A DNA stretch of 64,000 nt from Nisaea nitritireducens (GTDB taxonomy: Bacteria > Pseudomonadota > Alphaproteobacteria > Thalassobaculales > Thalassobaculaceae), in the NCBI RefSeq assembly GCF_014904795.1, contig NZ_JACZFS010000020.1, positions 1 to 64,000 of the forward strand, read 5' to 3'. Numbering within the stretch: the stretch's first letter is position 1; every line of letters begins with the position of its first letter. Both the position numbers and the translations under genes were made by a program. Shown one piece after another: positions 46,320-54,225 of this stretch. The notes under the pieces were generated by a model. That model had not been told where the DNA came from and searched no databases. It saw only the letters and a list, made by a program, of their open reading frames with translations.

Positions 46320-47318
46320 TCAGTCAGAATAACGAATGCGATGGCAGAGCGTTTCAGGTGCTCCGGCGACAAGTCCCGCCAGTACCTCCGGCAGAGCTTC
46401 GAACGGGCTTTCATCGGTGATGAGAATGTCCAGCGCCGGATCGTCCAGCAGCGTCAGCGCCTCGGCCAGACGCTCGGCGTGCCGCGCCTGCTCCCGGCGG
46501 GACGGCGCCACGGCACCGACCTGGGAGGCCTGGATGGTCAGACGCTGGGAATGGAAGGCGCCGCCAAGCGGCAGGGAAACCTCTCGGTCGCCATACCAGC
46601 TCAACTCGATAATGGTCGCCTCGAAGGCCGCGAGGTCGAGCGCCGTGCGCAATCCGGCCTCGGTCGCGCTGGCATGGAAAAGCAAGCTGAACTTCTCCAA
46701 CTGCGTGCCGGTCTCCGCAAAGTGCAGGCCAAGCTGCTCCGCCACCGCTTTACGGCTTTCGACCGGGTCAATCACCCAGACCTCCGCCCCCCAGAACCGG
46801 CGGGCGAGATAGCCGGTGAGCAAACCGACCATGCCGCCACCGATGACGGCAATCCGGCCGGTGCGTGCCGCTTCAGCATCCCAGACCGCGTTCAGCGCCG
46901 TTTCCATATTGGCGGCCAGCACGGCCCGCTCAGGCGTCACGCCTTCCGGCACAGGAATGGCCGCAGCGGCCGGCAACACGAAGCGGGTCTGGTGCGGGTA
47001 GAGCGCAAAAATTAACGACCCCGGTTCAAGCGCCGCCCCTTCGACAACACGAGCAACGGCGGCATAGCCGTATTTCACCGGCCCCGGAAATTGCCCCTCC
47101 TGAAACGGACAGGCCATGCGCCCCCACTCGGACTCCGGCACGCCGCCCCGGAAGACTAGACTCTCAGTGCCCTTGCTGACGGCGGAATAAACAGTTTCCG
47201 CGAGCACCTCATCCGGCCCCGGCGTAGCAAGTGCCGCCGCCCTGATCTCGCCCCGGCCATCGCCGAGAGACCAGAACGCCCGCGCGCCGTCCGTTGCTGC
47301 TTTATCCTGCCCCATCAT
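46320..47318 (-). CDS. MDR-family dehydrogenase (zinc-type alcohol dehydrogenase-like)
   Basis: This 332 aa protein belongs to the medium-chain dehydrogenase superfamily. The nucleotide motif is in [19 protein letters not shown] (about residue 160) and the N-terminal catalytic fold has [15 protein letters not shown]. The usual structural-zinc cysteine cluster is absent. It is the first gene of the leftward operon, 13 bp upstream of the PTPS-like gene. Start candidates are ATG 47318, ATG 47315 and GTG 47342. The substrate is unknown; a polyol or sugar-derived hydroxyl is plausible. Confidence 0.8.
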   Translation of the reverse strand: MMGQDKAATDGARAFWSLGDGRGEIRAAALATPGPDEVLAETVYSAVSKGTESLVFRGGVPESEWGRMACPFQEGQFPGPVKYGYAAVARVVEGAALEPGSLIFALYPHQTRFVLPAAAAIPVPEGVTPERAVLAANMETALNAVWDAEAARTGRIAVIGGGMVGLLTGYLARRFWGAEVWVIDPVESRKAVAEQLGLHFAETGTQLEKFSLLFHASATEAGLRTALDLAAFEATIIELSWYGDREVSLPLGGAFHSQRLTIQASQVGAVAPSRREQARHAERLAEALTLLDDPALDILITDESPFEALPEVLAGLVAGAPETLCHRIRYSD

Positions 47319-47440
47319 CTCCGCCTTATTGGAAGACGCCACAAAACCCTACAGGGGAGGCCTAGTCTGTTGTGCCCCCGCATGCAGCAAAAACTATCGT
47401 GAGCGGGATGTTTCCCCGCGCCGCGCCCTCCTCCCCGAAA

Positions 47441-47527
47441 CGTCATTCCCGCGCACGCGGAGACCTAGGGAACATGGGCGCGACCCTATGATCGCCCAGG
47501 TCCCGGCTCTCCGGCCAGAGTGACGAT
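47441..47527. repeat. Intergenic hairpin repeat, copy 1 (degenerate)
   Basis: Begins CGTCATTCCCGCGCA and ends GAGTGACGA, with outer inverted arms (CGTCA...TGACG). It resembles the copy at 49208 in both ends and in the CAGGTCCC/TGGGTCCC-like inner part, but its internal pairing is eroded. No open frame of note lies in this 250-bp gap. Confidence 0.55.
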
Positions 47528-47568
47528 TTTGGATATCAGCAGAGGGATCAGCATTCCAAACTGATTAA

Positions 47569-48096
47569 TTACACCCCGCAGCCAAGACGATACTTTAAGT
47601 CTACGGGCGGAAATGAAACCCAGTCCACAGCATCAAAGACGACGTCAAAAGGGGTAATAGGCCGCGATGCCAATTCGATTGCTTGCTGCCGGTTGTCTGC
47701 AGCGACATCCATGGCAAGCGTACAGTGAGGCACCCAACTCTCTGGCCGGTAATGCGCGCGGCAGGACTGGAAATATCTCTGTCGATGAAGGGCAACGTGA
47801 AACGCAAACAGCTCTTCTGGCGAAGATGGGGCGGCCCAGATGACCAGTGGATCAGTATCGAACCATCGGATGCGATCAAAAGTCAGGCGTATTGGAGACA
47901 TCCCCCCGAATACAGACCTGATTAAACCTTCGGCAGTGCTCGTGTTACTCTCATCCCAAACCGCAAAAGTGATGTGAGGCGGATAATCGAGACCAGACAT
48001 AGTTGGCGCATTCTCCAGCGAACCGAAGTCTCGCCACAACTGGCGAACACGATCCGCACTCACATTGTTTGATGAAAGGGAAATCGCGTGCGCCAT
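47569..48096 (-). CDS. 2H phosphoesterase (2'-5' RNA ligase-like)
   Basis: This 175 aa protein has the two catalytic HxT motifs of the 2H superfamily, PPHITF (about 39-44) and VPHCTL (about 122-127), at the expected spacing. Members act on 2',5'- or cyclic phosphodiesters of RNA or nucleotides. It is a lone gene with somewhat lower G+C and codon use less biased than its neighbours, hinting at acquisition. The substrate is unknown. Confidence 0.82.
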   Translation of the reverse strand: MAHAISLSSNNVSADRVRQLWRDFGSLENAPTMSGLDYPPHITFAVWDESNTSTAEGLIRSVFGGMSPIRLTFDRIRWFDTDPLVIWAAPSSPEELFAFHVALHRQRYFQSCRAHYRPESWVPHCTLAMDVAADNRQQAIELASRPITPFDVVFDAVDWVSFPPVDLKYRLGCGV

Positions 48097-48138
48097 TGAT
48101 GAGCTTTCTCAATCTTGGTTGAAAGGGCTCCATTTCTT

Positions 48139-49083
48139 TTAGCCACCTTCCAAAGCTCCCGGCAACCGAGCCTCAACACCGGTCAGCTTTTCATAAGCCT
48201 TGATCACGGCCGTGCAGCTTTCATCCTCGAAGCCCATGATAGAGGCCAGCGCGTAGGTCTGGTGAACCGACTCCGCCATGAAACCCGGCAGGCCTGCCTG
48301 CTCCAGCCATTGCGCGTAATAACGAACATCCTTCTGGGCGTTGGCCAGCGACATCAGTGGCGTGAAGTCGCGTTTCAGGGTGGCTTCGCCATAGAGATCC
48401 ATCATGCCCGACTTGCCGCCGGCAGCCGAGATGATGCCGATCACCTTGTCCATGTCGAGCCCTTCCCGGGCAGCGAGCGCGAAGCCCTCGCACCAGGAAG
48501 CGACATTGGCGAAGGCTATGTAATTGTGGATCAATTTGAGGCGGATCGCGTGTCCGGCCGGGCCGACATGAAAGATGTTCTCGGCATAGGTCTCGAACAG
48601 CGGACGCAACCGCTCCAGCAATACCTCCGTTCCGCCGAACAGGATATTCACCTCGCCCCGGTCGGCATGGACCGGCGTCCGGGTCATCGGTGCCTCGCAA
48701 TAGTCGATCCCGCGCGCGGCACAGGCCTCCCGCATCTTGTCCACATGCTCCGGCGAGACCGTCGTGTGATCAAGGAAGACCGCTCCGTCGCGCATATGGG
48801 ATAGCAAACCGTCCGGCCCGAGAGCGAGTTCCTGGACCGCCTCCGCCGTGGTGATGCATATGCCGAGAACATCAACATTGGCCGCCATGTGCGCGAGATC
48901 CGGCTCGGCGCTGGCACCCTGCGAGACAGCCAGTGCAACCGCCTCCGGATCAAGATCGTGCACCGAGACCACGGCGCCTCCGGCCAGCATGTTTTTCACC
49001 ACCCCTCGGCCCATCCCGCCAAGACCGATGAAACCGACAGAGAAATCCGTTGCCGTTTCTGTGCCCTTATCGTTTCCGCTCAT
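48139..49083 (-). CDS. Beta-hydroxyacid dehydrogenase (3-hydroxyisobutyrate dehydrogenase family)
   Basis: This 314 aa protein has an N-terminal NAD(P) domain with GFIGLGGMGRGVVKNML (about 17-33), the substrate segment EAPMTRTPVHA where most relatives have DAPVSGG, and the catalytic lysine and asparagine in LKLIHNYIAFAN (about 185). The changed substrate loop suggests a substrate other than 3-hydroxyisobutyrate or tartronate semialdehyde. A link to glyoxylate from purine breakdown (tartronate semialdehyde reduction) is possible but not supported by position. Confidence 0.85.
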   Translation of the reverse strand: MSGNDKGTETATDFSVGFIGLGGMGRGVVKNMLAGGAVVSVHDLDPEAVALAVSQGASAEPDLAHMAANVDVLGICITTAEAVQELALGPDGLLSHMRDGAVFLDHTTVSPEHVDKMREACAARGIDYCEAPMTRTPVHADRGEVNILFGGTEVLLERLRPLFETYAENIFHVGPAGHAIRLKLIHNYIAFANVASWCEGFALAAREGLDMDKVIGIISAAGGKSGMMDLYGEATLKRDFTPLMSLANAQKDVRYYAQWLEQAGLPGFMAESVHQTYALASIMGFEDESCTAVIKAYEKLTGVEARLPGALEGG

Positions 49084-49207
49084 GTCCCGCCCTCCTGCTA
49101 CGATCGATCTTGTCGACTTGCCGGAAGAGTGCCGGATTTTTGCTACATTATTAAGGTGTTATTCCCTTTTGATGGCGCTAAAGCGTTCTTGCGGCACGCC
49201 CCCTCAC

Positions 49208-49290
49208 CGTCATTCCCGCGCAGGCGGGAACTCAGGGATCATAGAGTTGTATTCGTCATCCCTGGGTCCCTGCTTTCGCAGGGATGACGA
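49208..49290. repeat. Intergenic hairpin repeat, copy 2
   Basis: This roughly 83-bp element has CGTCAT...ATGACG ends and two internal stems: TTCCCGC/GCGGGAA at the left and a perfect 11-bp pair CGTCATCCCTG / CAGGGATGACG at the right (49254-49264 and 49279-49289). It is of the kind of short intergenic palindromes dispersed in many proteobacterial genomes. It lies between two unrelated genes. Confidence 0.7.
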
Positions 49291-49316
49291 TCAGAGAAAA
49301 TGATGTGCAGAAATTA

Positions 49317-49343
49317 AAAAGGGCCGGTCGAACCGGCCCTTTT
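49317..49343 (-). terminator. Terminator of the peroxiredoxin gene
   Basis: A perfect 12-bp stem (AAAAGGGCCGGT / ACCGGCCCTTTT) with a 3-nt loop, followed on the minus strand by further T residues. It begins 18 bp after the peroxiredoxin stop codon. Confidence 0.85.
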
Positions 49344-49360
49344 CCCAAAATGGTCAGCCC

Positions 49361-49996
49361 TTACGCACCCGGCTGATCGACCACGCGGAGATAAGGGCGC
49401 TGTTCGTCCCAACCGCCCGGGAACAGTTTCTTGGCGTCGTCGTTGGACAGCGCCGGGACGATGATGCACTTGCCACCGTCCTGCCAGTTCACCGGCGTCG
49501 CCACCTTGTGCTTGTCGGTCAGCTGCAGGGAATCCACCACGCGCAGGATTTCGTCGAAGTTGCGCCCGGTGCTGGCTGGATAGGTCAGGATCAAACGGAC
49601 CTTCTTGTTGCCGTCGATGACGAAGACCGAACGCACCGTCAGCGTATCGTTCGCGTTCGGGTGGATCATGTCGTAAAGGCCCGCGACCGTCTTGTCGTGG
49701 TCCGCCACCAGCGGGAAGTTCAGGCTGTTGCCCTGGGTCTGCTTGATGTCGTCAGCCCATTTCTCATGGTCGCCGAGACCATCGACGGAAAGGCCGAGCA
49801 CCTTGACGCCGCGCTTGTCGAATTCCGGCTTCAGGCCGGCCATGTAGCCGAGCTCGGTGGTGCAGACCGGGGTAAAATCCTTCGGGTGCGAGAACAGGAT
49901 GACCCAGCTGTCGCCCGCATAATCGTAGAAATTGATCTTGCCGTCCGTGGAGTCCTGCGTGAAATCAGGCGCTATGTCGCCAAGCCGGATGGTCAT
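49361..49996 (-). CDS. 1-Cys peroxiredoxin (Prx6 type)
   Basis: This 211 aa protein reduces peroxides. The peroxidatic cysteine lies in DFTPVCTTELGYM near residue 45, and the long C-terminal domain (KVATPVNWQDGGKCIIVPALS) is typical of the Prx6 subgroup. The ATG at 49996 follows AGGAGGAG; a longer upstream frame is not family-like. It is monocistronic, between its own promoter and a strong terminator. It lies next to a glutathione transferase gene on the same strand, the partner type that recycles Prx6 enzymes in other organisms. Confidence 0.93.
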   Translation of the reverse strand: MTIRLGDIAPDFTQDSTDGKINFYDYAGDSWVILFSHPKDFTPVCTTELGYMAGLKPEFDKRGVKVLGLSVDGLGDHEKWADDIKQTQGNSLNFPLVADHDKTVAGLYDMIHPNANDTLTVRSVFVIDGNKKVRLILTYPASTGRNFDEILRVVDSLQLTDKHKVATPVNWQDGGKCIIVPALSNDDAKKLFPGGWDEQRPYLRVVDQPGA

Positions 49997-50133
49997 GGCC
50001 TTCTCCTCCTGGTGTGAATTTCGAGCCTGTCGCCTCCCTCCCGAGGAATGCGCGGGCAGCGGCACTATAAGCAGACGCGGGGCCGGACGATACCGCCGCG
50101 ACCCCGCTTTTTAACCATAAATCCGGTTTCGGA

Positions 50134-50760
50134 TCAGGGCAGTTCCATACCCCGGCTGAGGGCCGGACGCGCCATCATGGCGTCGTACCAGCGCTTCACG
50201 TTCGGGAACTGGTTCAGATCCACTTCCTGCCACTCATGGCGGAACACCCAGGGCAGGGTTGCAAAATCGGCGATGGAGACCTCGTCATTGGCGAGATAGT
50301 CCCGGCCTTCGAGGCGGCTGTTCAGCACGCCGTAAAGGCGGAGGCATTCCTTGCCGTACCGCTCGATGCCATAAGGCACCTTCTCTTTCGCGGCGCGCTT
50401 GAAATGATGCACCTGGCCGAAAATCGGGCCAATGCCGCCCATCTGGAACATCAGCCACTGGATGACCTCATAGCGCCTGGCCATGTCGGTCGGCAAGAAC
50501 TTACCGGTCTTCTCGGCCAGATACATCAGGATCGCGCCGGATTCGAAGACCGTGTAGGGCTTCCCACCCGGGCCGTCCGGGTCGATGATCGCCGGGATCT
50601 TCGAGTTCGGGTTGATAGCGATGAATTCAGGCGTGAACTGATCGTCCTCACCGATATTGATCGGGTGCAGGTTGTACGGAATACCGCACTCTTCCAGCAT
50701 GATCGTGATCTTGCGGCCGTTCGACGTCTTCCACGTGTAGCATTCGATCGGTGCCGTCAT
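50134..50760 (-). CDS. Glutathione S-transferase (YfcG/nu-class-like)
   Basis: This 208 aa protein has the thioredoxin-fold N-terminal domain (about 1-85, ECYTWKTSNGRKITIMLEE, with the cis-proline in SKIPAI and the gamma-glutamyl-binding FESGAILMYLAE) and an all-helical C-terminal domain. The N-terminal TSNG resembles the disulfide-bond oxidoreductase YfcG. The ATG at 50760 follows a run of six G. Role: thiol-disulfide or peroxide metabolism using glutathione. Confidence 0.9.
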   Translation of the reverse strand: MTAPIECYTWKTSNGRKITIMLEECGIPYNLHPINIGEDDQFTPEFIAINPNSKIPAIIDPDGPGGKPYTVFESGAILMYLAEKTGKFLPTDMARRYEVIQWLMFQMGGIGPIFGQVHHFKRAAKEKVPYGIERYGKECLRLYGVLNSRLEGRDYLANDEVSIADFATLPWVFRHEWQEVDLNQFPNVKRWYDAMMARPALSRGMELP

Positions 50761-50798
50761 GGCTTCCCCCCTTTTGAATTCTTGAACTGTCATACAAG

Positions 50799-50830
50799 AA
50801 AAGACGGCTGCGTTTCCGCAACCGTCTTTT
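50799..50830 (-). terminator. Terminator of the lone large-subunit gene
   Basis: A 14-bp stem with one mismatch (AAAAGACGGCTGCG / CGCAACCGTCTTTT) and a 4-nt loop, 11 bp beyond the stop at 50842 in the leftward direction, followed by CTTG and T-rich sequence. Confidence 0.75.
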
Positions 50831-50841
50831 CAGAATGATAC

Positions 50842-53151
50842 CTATTCGGCCGCCGCGAGTTTACCCGCGTTGGCCACCGCCCAGATTTTCTCCGGCGTCG
50901 CCGGCATGTCGATATTGGTGACGCCGAGCGCGTCGCAGACCGCGCTGATCGCCGCAGGCGGTGCACCGATGGCACCGGCCTCGCCGGAACCCTTGATGCC
51001 GAGAGGGTTGGTCGTGCACCAGACATTGTGGGTTTCGAAATCGACCCACGGCACATGGTCCGCGCGCGGCAGGGTGTAATCCATGTAGGAGCCGGTCACG
51101 AGCTGGCCGCTTTCCTCGTCATAGATCGTGTTCTCATAGAGCGCCTGACCGAGGCCCTGGCCGACGCCACCATGCACCTGACCGGCCAGCAGGTTCGGGT
51201 TGATGACCGAGCCGAAATCGTCGACCACGCTGTATTTCTGGATCTCGACAATACCGGTATCCGGATCGATCTCCAGCTCGCAAACATGGCAGCCGTTCGG
51301 GAAAGTCGCCGCTTCCGGCGTGCGCTTGTGCGTGGTGTCGAGGCCCGCCTCTTCCTCGCTCATGGCCTCCCGGTTCACCTCGAAGATCGACATGGTCTTG
51401 TCGGTCCCGGCGACGGTGAATGTGCCGTCTGTGAACTCGATATCCTCGATCGCCGCTTCCATCACCCGGGCCGCGACCTTCTTGCCCTTCTCGACAATCT
51501 CGCGGCCTCCGAGCAACACCGCGACGCCGCCCACCGGCAGAGCGCGGGAGCCGCCGGTCAGACCGGGAGGCGTACGGTCGGTATCGCCCTGGATGATCCT
51601 TATATCCTCACCGTCGATGCCGAGCACGTCGCCCAGCACCTGGGCATAGGCGGTCTCGTGCCCCTGCCCGTTCGACTGGTTGCCGATATAGATCTCGATC
51701 TTGTTGTCCTCGGTGAAACGGATATCGGCCGTCTCCGGGTTCCCGCCACCGCATTTCTCGATGTAGTAGCCGAGGCCGATGCCGCGCAGCTTACCGTTCT
51801 TCACCGATTCTGCCTTGCGGGCGGCGAACCCGTCCCAGTCCGCCTTCGCCAGGCATTTCTCCATGACGATCTGGAATTCGCCGGTGTCGTAGACATTGCC
51901 GAGCGTGGTGCTGTAGGGCATCTGATCCGGCCTAATGTAATTGCGGCGCCGTATCTCGTCCCGGCCGAGGCCGGTTTCCGCCGCGCAATTATCCATCACC
52001 CGCTCGATCAGATAGGCCGCTTCCGGCCGGCCGGCGCCACGATAGGCATCCACCGGCGTGGTGTTGGTGAGCACGCCCTTCACATTCACGTAGATCACCG
52101 GAATGTCGTAGACGCCGGAAAGCATGTGGGTGCCCGCCTCGGTCGGGATGAAGGGGCCGAAATTCGATAGGTAGCCGCCGAGATTGGCGAAGGTCTCGAC
52201 CTTCATGCCGATAACCTTGCCGTTCTCGTCAAGCGCGGCATCGACATAGCTCACATTGTCCCGGCCCTGGGTGTCGCTCATGAAGGCTTCGGAGCGTTCC
52301 GGGGTGTATTTCACCGCCATCTTCAGGCGGCGGGAGGCCCAGGCAAGCAGGCACTGTTCCGGATATAGGAAGATCTTCATACCGAACCCGCCACCGACAT
52401 CGGTGGTGATGCAGCGCAGCTTCTCCTTATCGATCTTCAGCACCGCGTCGGCGAGGATCGGGTGAATAAAGCTCGGACCCTGGGTAGAGCTGTAGAGTGT
52501 CGTGCGATCCGTCTCCGCATCGTAAAGGCCGATGGCACCGCGCGGCTCCATGGAGTTCACGATGATTCGGTTATTGACGACCTTGGTCCGGACGACCTTT
52601 TTCGCCCGTGTGAAGGCGGCCTCGGCCATCTCCAGATCGCCCTTCTGCCAGTCGAAGCAGACATTGTGCGGGATATGCTCATAGAGCTGGGCCGCACCCG
52701 GCTTGGTGGCGCCTTCGGTATCGGTTGCGGATTGCAGCGGCTCGTAATCAACATCGATCAGTTCCGCCGCATCGCGTGCCTGATCCAGCGTTTCCGCGAT
52801 CACCATGGCGACGGGCGTGCCGACATGACGGACCGTATCACCTTCAAGGATCGGGCGCGGCGTATCGGCTCGCGCACTGCCATCCTTGTTCGGCGCAGGC
52901 GCCAGACTGGGAAGATCGCCCAGCCCGTCTTCCTTCACATGTTTGTTGGTCAGAACGGCGATGACACCGGGGGCCGCTTCCGCGTCCGCCGTATCTATCC
53001 CGTTGATCCGCGCATGAGCGTAAGGGGAACGCAGGATGAAGGCCCGGGCGGTGCCGTCGGGCGTAACGTCATCCGTATAATTACCCTGACCGGTCAGCAA
53101 CCGCTGATCCTCAACGCGTTTGATCGCCTGGCCAATGCCGAATTTTACCAT
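50842..53151 (-). CDS. Lone molybdenum hydroxylase large subunit (CoxL-like)
   Basis: This 769 aa protein of the xanthine oxidase family has RVEDQRLLTGQGNYTDD at the N-terminus, DVGGGFGMK (about 245), AYRGAGRPEA (about 365) and the catalytic glutamate in IKGSGEAGAIG near 720. It lacks the AYRCSFR loop, so it is not a CO dehydrogenase. No FeS or FAD subunit gene is near it. It may borrow the subunits encoded at 11689/12563 or others outside the window. The ATG at 53151 starts at the family N-terminus; the frame is open further upstream without family similarity. Substrate: an aldehyde or heteroaromatic compound. Confidence 0.87.
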   Translation of the reverse strand: MVKFGIGQAIKRVEDQRLLTGQGNYTDDVTPDGTARAFILRSPYAHARINGIDTADAEAAPGVIAVLTNKHVKEDGLGDLPSLAPAPNKDGSARADTPRPILEGDTVRHVGTPVAMVIAETLDQARDAAELIDVDYEPLQSATDTEGATKPGAAQLYEHIPHNVCFDWQKGDLEMAEAAFTRAKKVVRTKVVNNRIIVNSMEPRGAIGLYDAETDRTTLYSSTQGPSFIHPILADAVLKIDKEKLRCITTDVGGGFGMKIFLYPEQCLLAWASRRLKMAVKYTPERSEAFMSDTQGRDNVSYVDAALDENGKVIGMKVETFANLGGYLSNFGPFIPTEAGTHMLSGVYDIPVIYVNVKGVLTNTTPVDAYRGAGRPEAAYLIERVMDNCAAETGLGRDEIRRRNYIRPDQMPYSTTLGNVYDTGEFQIVMEKCLAKADWDGFAARKAESVKNGKLRGIGLGYYIEKCGGGNPETADIRFTEDNKIEIYIGNQSNGQGHETAYAQVLGDVLGIDGEDIRIIQGDTDRTPPGLTGGSRALPVGGVAVLLGGREIVEKGKKVAARVMEAAIEDIEFTDGTFTVAGTDKTMSIFEVNREAMSEEEAGLDTTHKRTPEAATFPNGCHVCELEIDPDTGIVEIQKYSVVDDFGSVINPNLLAGQVHGGVGQGLGQALYENTIYDEESGQLVTGSYMDYTLPRADHVPWVDFETHNVWCTTNPLGIKGSGEAGAIGAPPAAISAVCDALGVTNIDMPATPEKIWAVANAGKLAAAE

Positions 53152-53301
53152 GAAGTCCCTCCTCGTCGGGCCGTTGCGGTCGCAGCGGCCGATATCTCTC
53201 GCGGCGGATGTTAGGGGTTTAGAAGTCTGGCACTCAAGCAACAAATGGGTTAGCAAACTTTCTCTTCACACACCCTTCACAGAGTTAGGGGCTCTACGCC
53301 C

Positions 53302-54222
53302 GTGAACCAACCCTCGCCGCAAAAATCGGCAGAAATACCGGCATTCGCGGTCTTCCTGCTGGCCATGCTCGCCCTGCTCTGGGGCCTTAACTGGCCGGTG
53401 ATGAAGCTGTCCCTTGCCGAATACCCGCCCTTTGTTTTCCGCGCAGTGGCAGGAATTTCGGCGGGTCTGGGGCTGTTCGCGATGGCGAAAGCCAACGGCC
53501 GGACACTCCGCGTGCCGCGCGCGGAATGGAAGGGACTGGTAATCGTCTCCCTCCTCAATATGTCGGTTTGGAACATTGCGGTCCTCTACGGCGTTGACCT
53601 TATGGAATCCGGCCGGGCCGCAATCCTCGCGTACACCATGCCGCTCTGGGCAACCCTGACCGGCGCATGGTTGGTCAAGGAGCCCTTGCGCGCCCGGTCC
53701 GTTCTGGCACTGGGCCTGGGCCTCGTCGGCATGGGCCTGCTGTTCTTCGGCGACGACCGCGCCGTGTCGGGCGACCCGCTCGGTCCGGTCCTGGTCGTCC
53801 TCGCCGCGATGAGCTGGGGCATGGGCACGGCGGCGGTGAAGTATTTCCGCTTTTCCATGTCGGTGACCGTACTTACCGGCTGGCAGCAGATGCTGGGTGC
53901 GCTGCCCGTCGCGGTGATCGCGCTTGCCTGGGATTATCAGAACATGCCGGACGCGGTCACGCTCGTCCCGACGCTCGGCCTCATCTACAACATGACGATC
54001 ACGGGCATCTTCTGTTACTGGGCCTATTTCAGCGTGGTGAACATGCTTCCGGTCGTGGTCTCCACCGTCGGAACGCTGATGGTCCCGGTTGTCGGTGTCA
54101 TAACGGACGCCATGATTTTCGGAACGATTCCGGGCCCGGTCGATTACGCGGCCCTCACCGCCGTGGTCTCCGCTGTCTTCCTGGTGATGACCCGCCGAAC
54201 AAGATTGCCCGCAGAGAGCTGA
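53302..54222 (+). CDS. DMT-superfamily (EamA) transporter
   Basis: This 306 aa inner-membrane protein has ten predicted transmembrane helices in two EamA repeats (about 18-145 and 160-300), with the typical LLWGLNWPVMK near the N-terminus and YTMPLWATLTGAWLVKEPL closing the first repeat. Family members export amino acids, metabolites or drugs. The start is GTG at 53302 without a clear ribosome binding site. It ends 3 bp from the convergent membrane protein gene. Confidence 0.87.
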   Translation: MNQPSPQKSAEIPAFAVFLLAMLALLWGLNWPVMKLSLAEYPPFVFRAVAGISAGLGLFAMAKANGRTLRVPRAEWKGLVIVSLLNMSVWNIAVLYGVDLMESGRAAILAYTMPLWATLTGAWLVKEPLRARSVLALGLGLVGMGLLFFGDDRAVSGDPLGPVLVVLAAMSWGMGTAAVKYFRFSMSVTVLTGWQQMLGALPVAVIALAWDYQNMPDAVTLVPTLGLIYNMTITGIFCYWAYFSVVNMLPVVVSTVGTLMVPVVGVITDAMIFGTIPGPVDYAALTAVVSAVFLVMTRRTRLPAES

Positions 54223-54225
54223 AGC

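Noticed and set aside
47329-47523. 64-codon plus-strand open frame
   Set aside because: It covers the 5' end of the MDR gene region and part of the intergenic repeat, and its composition is not protein-like.
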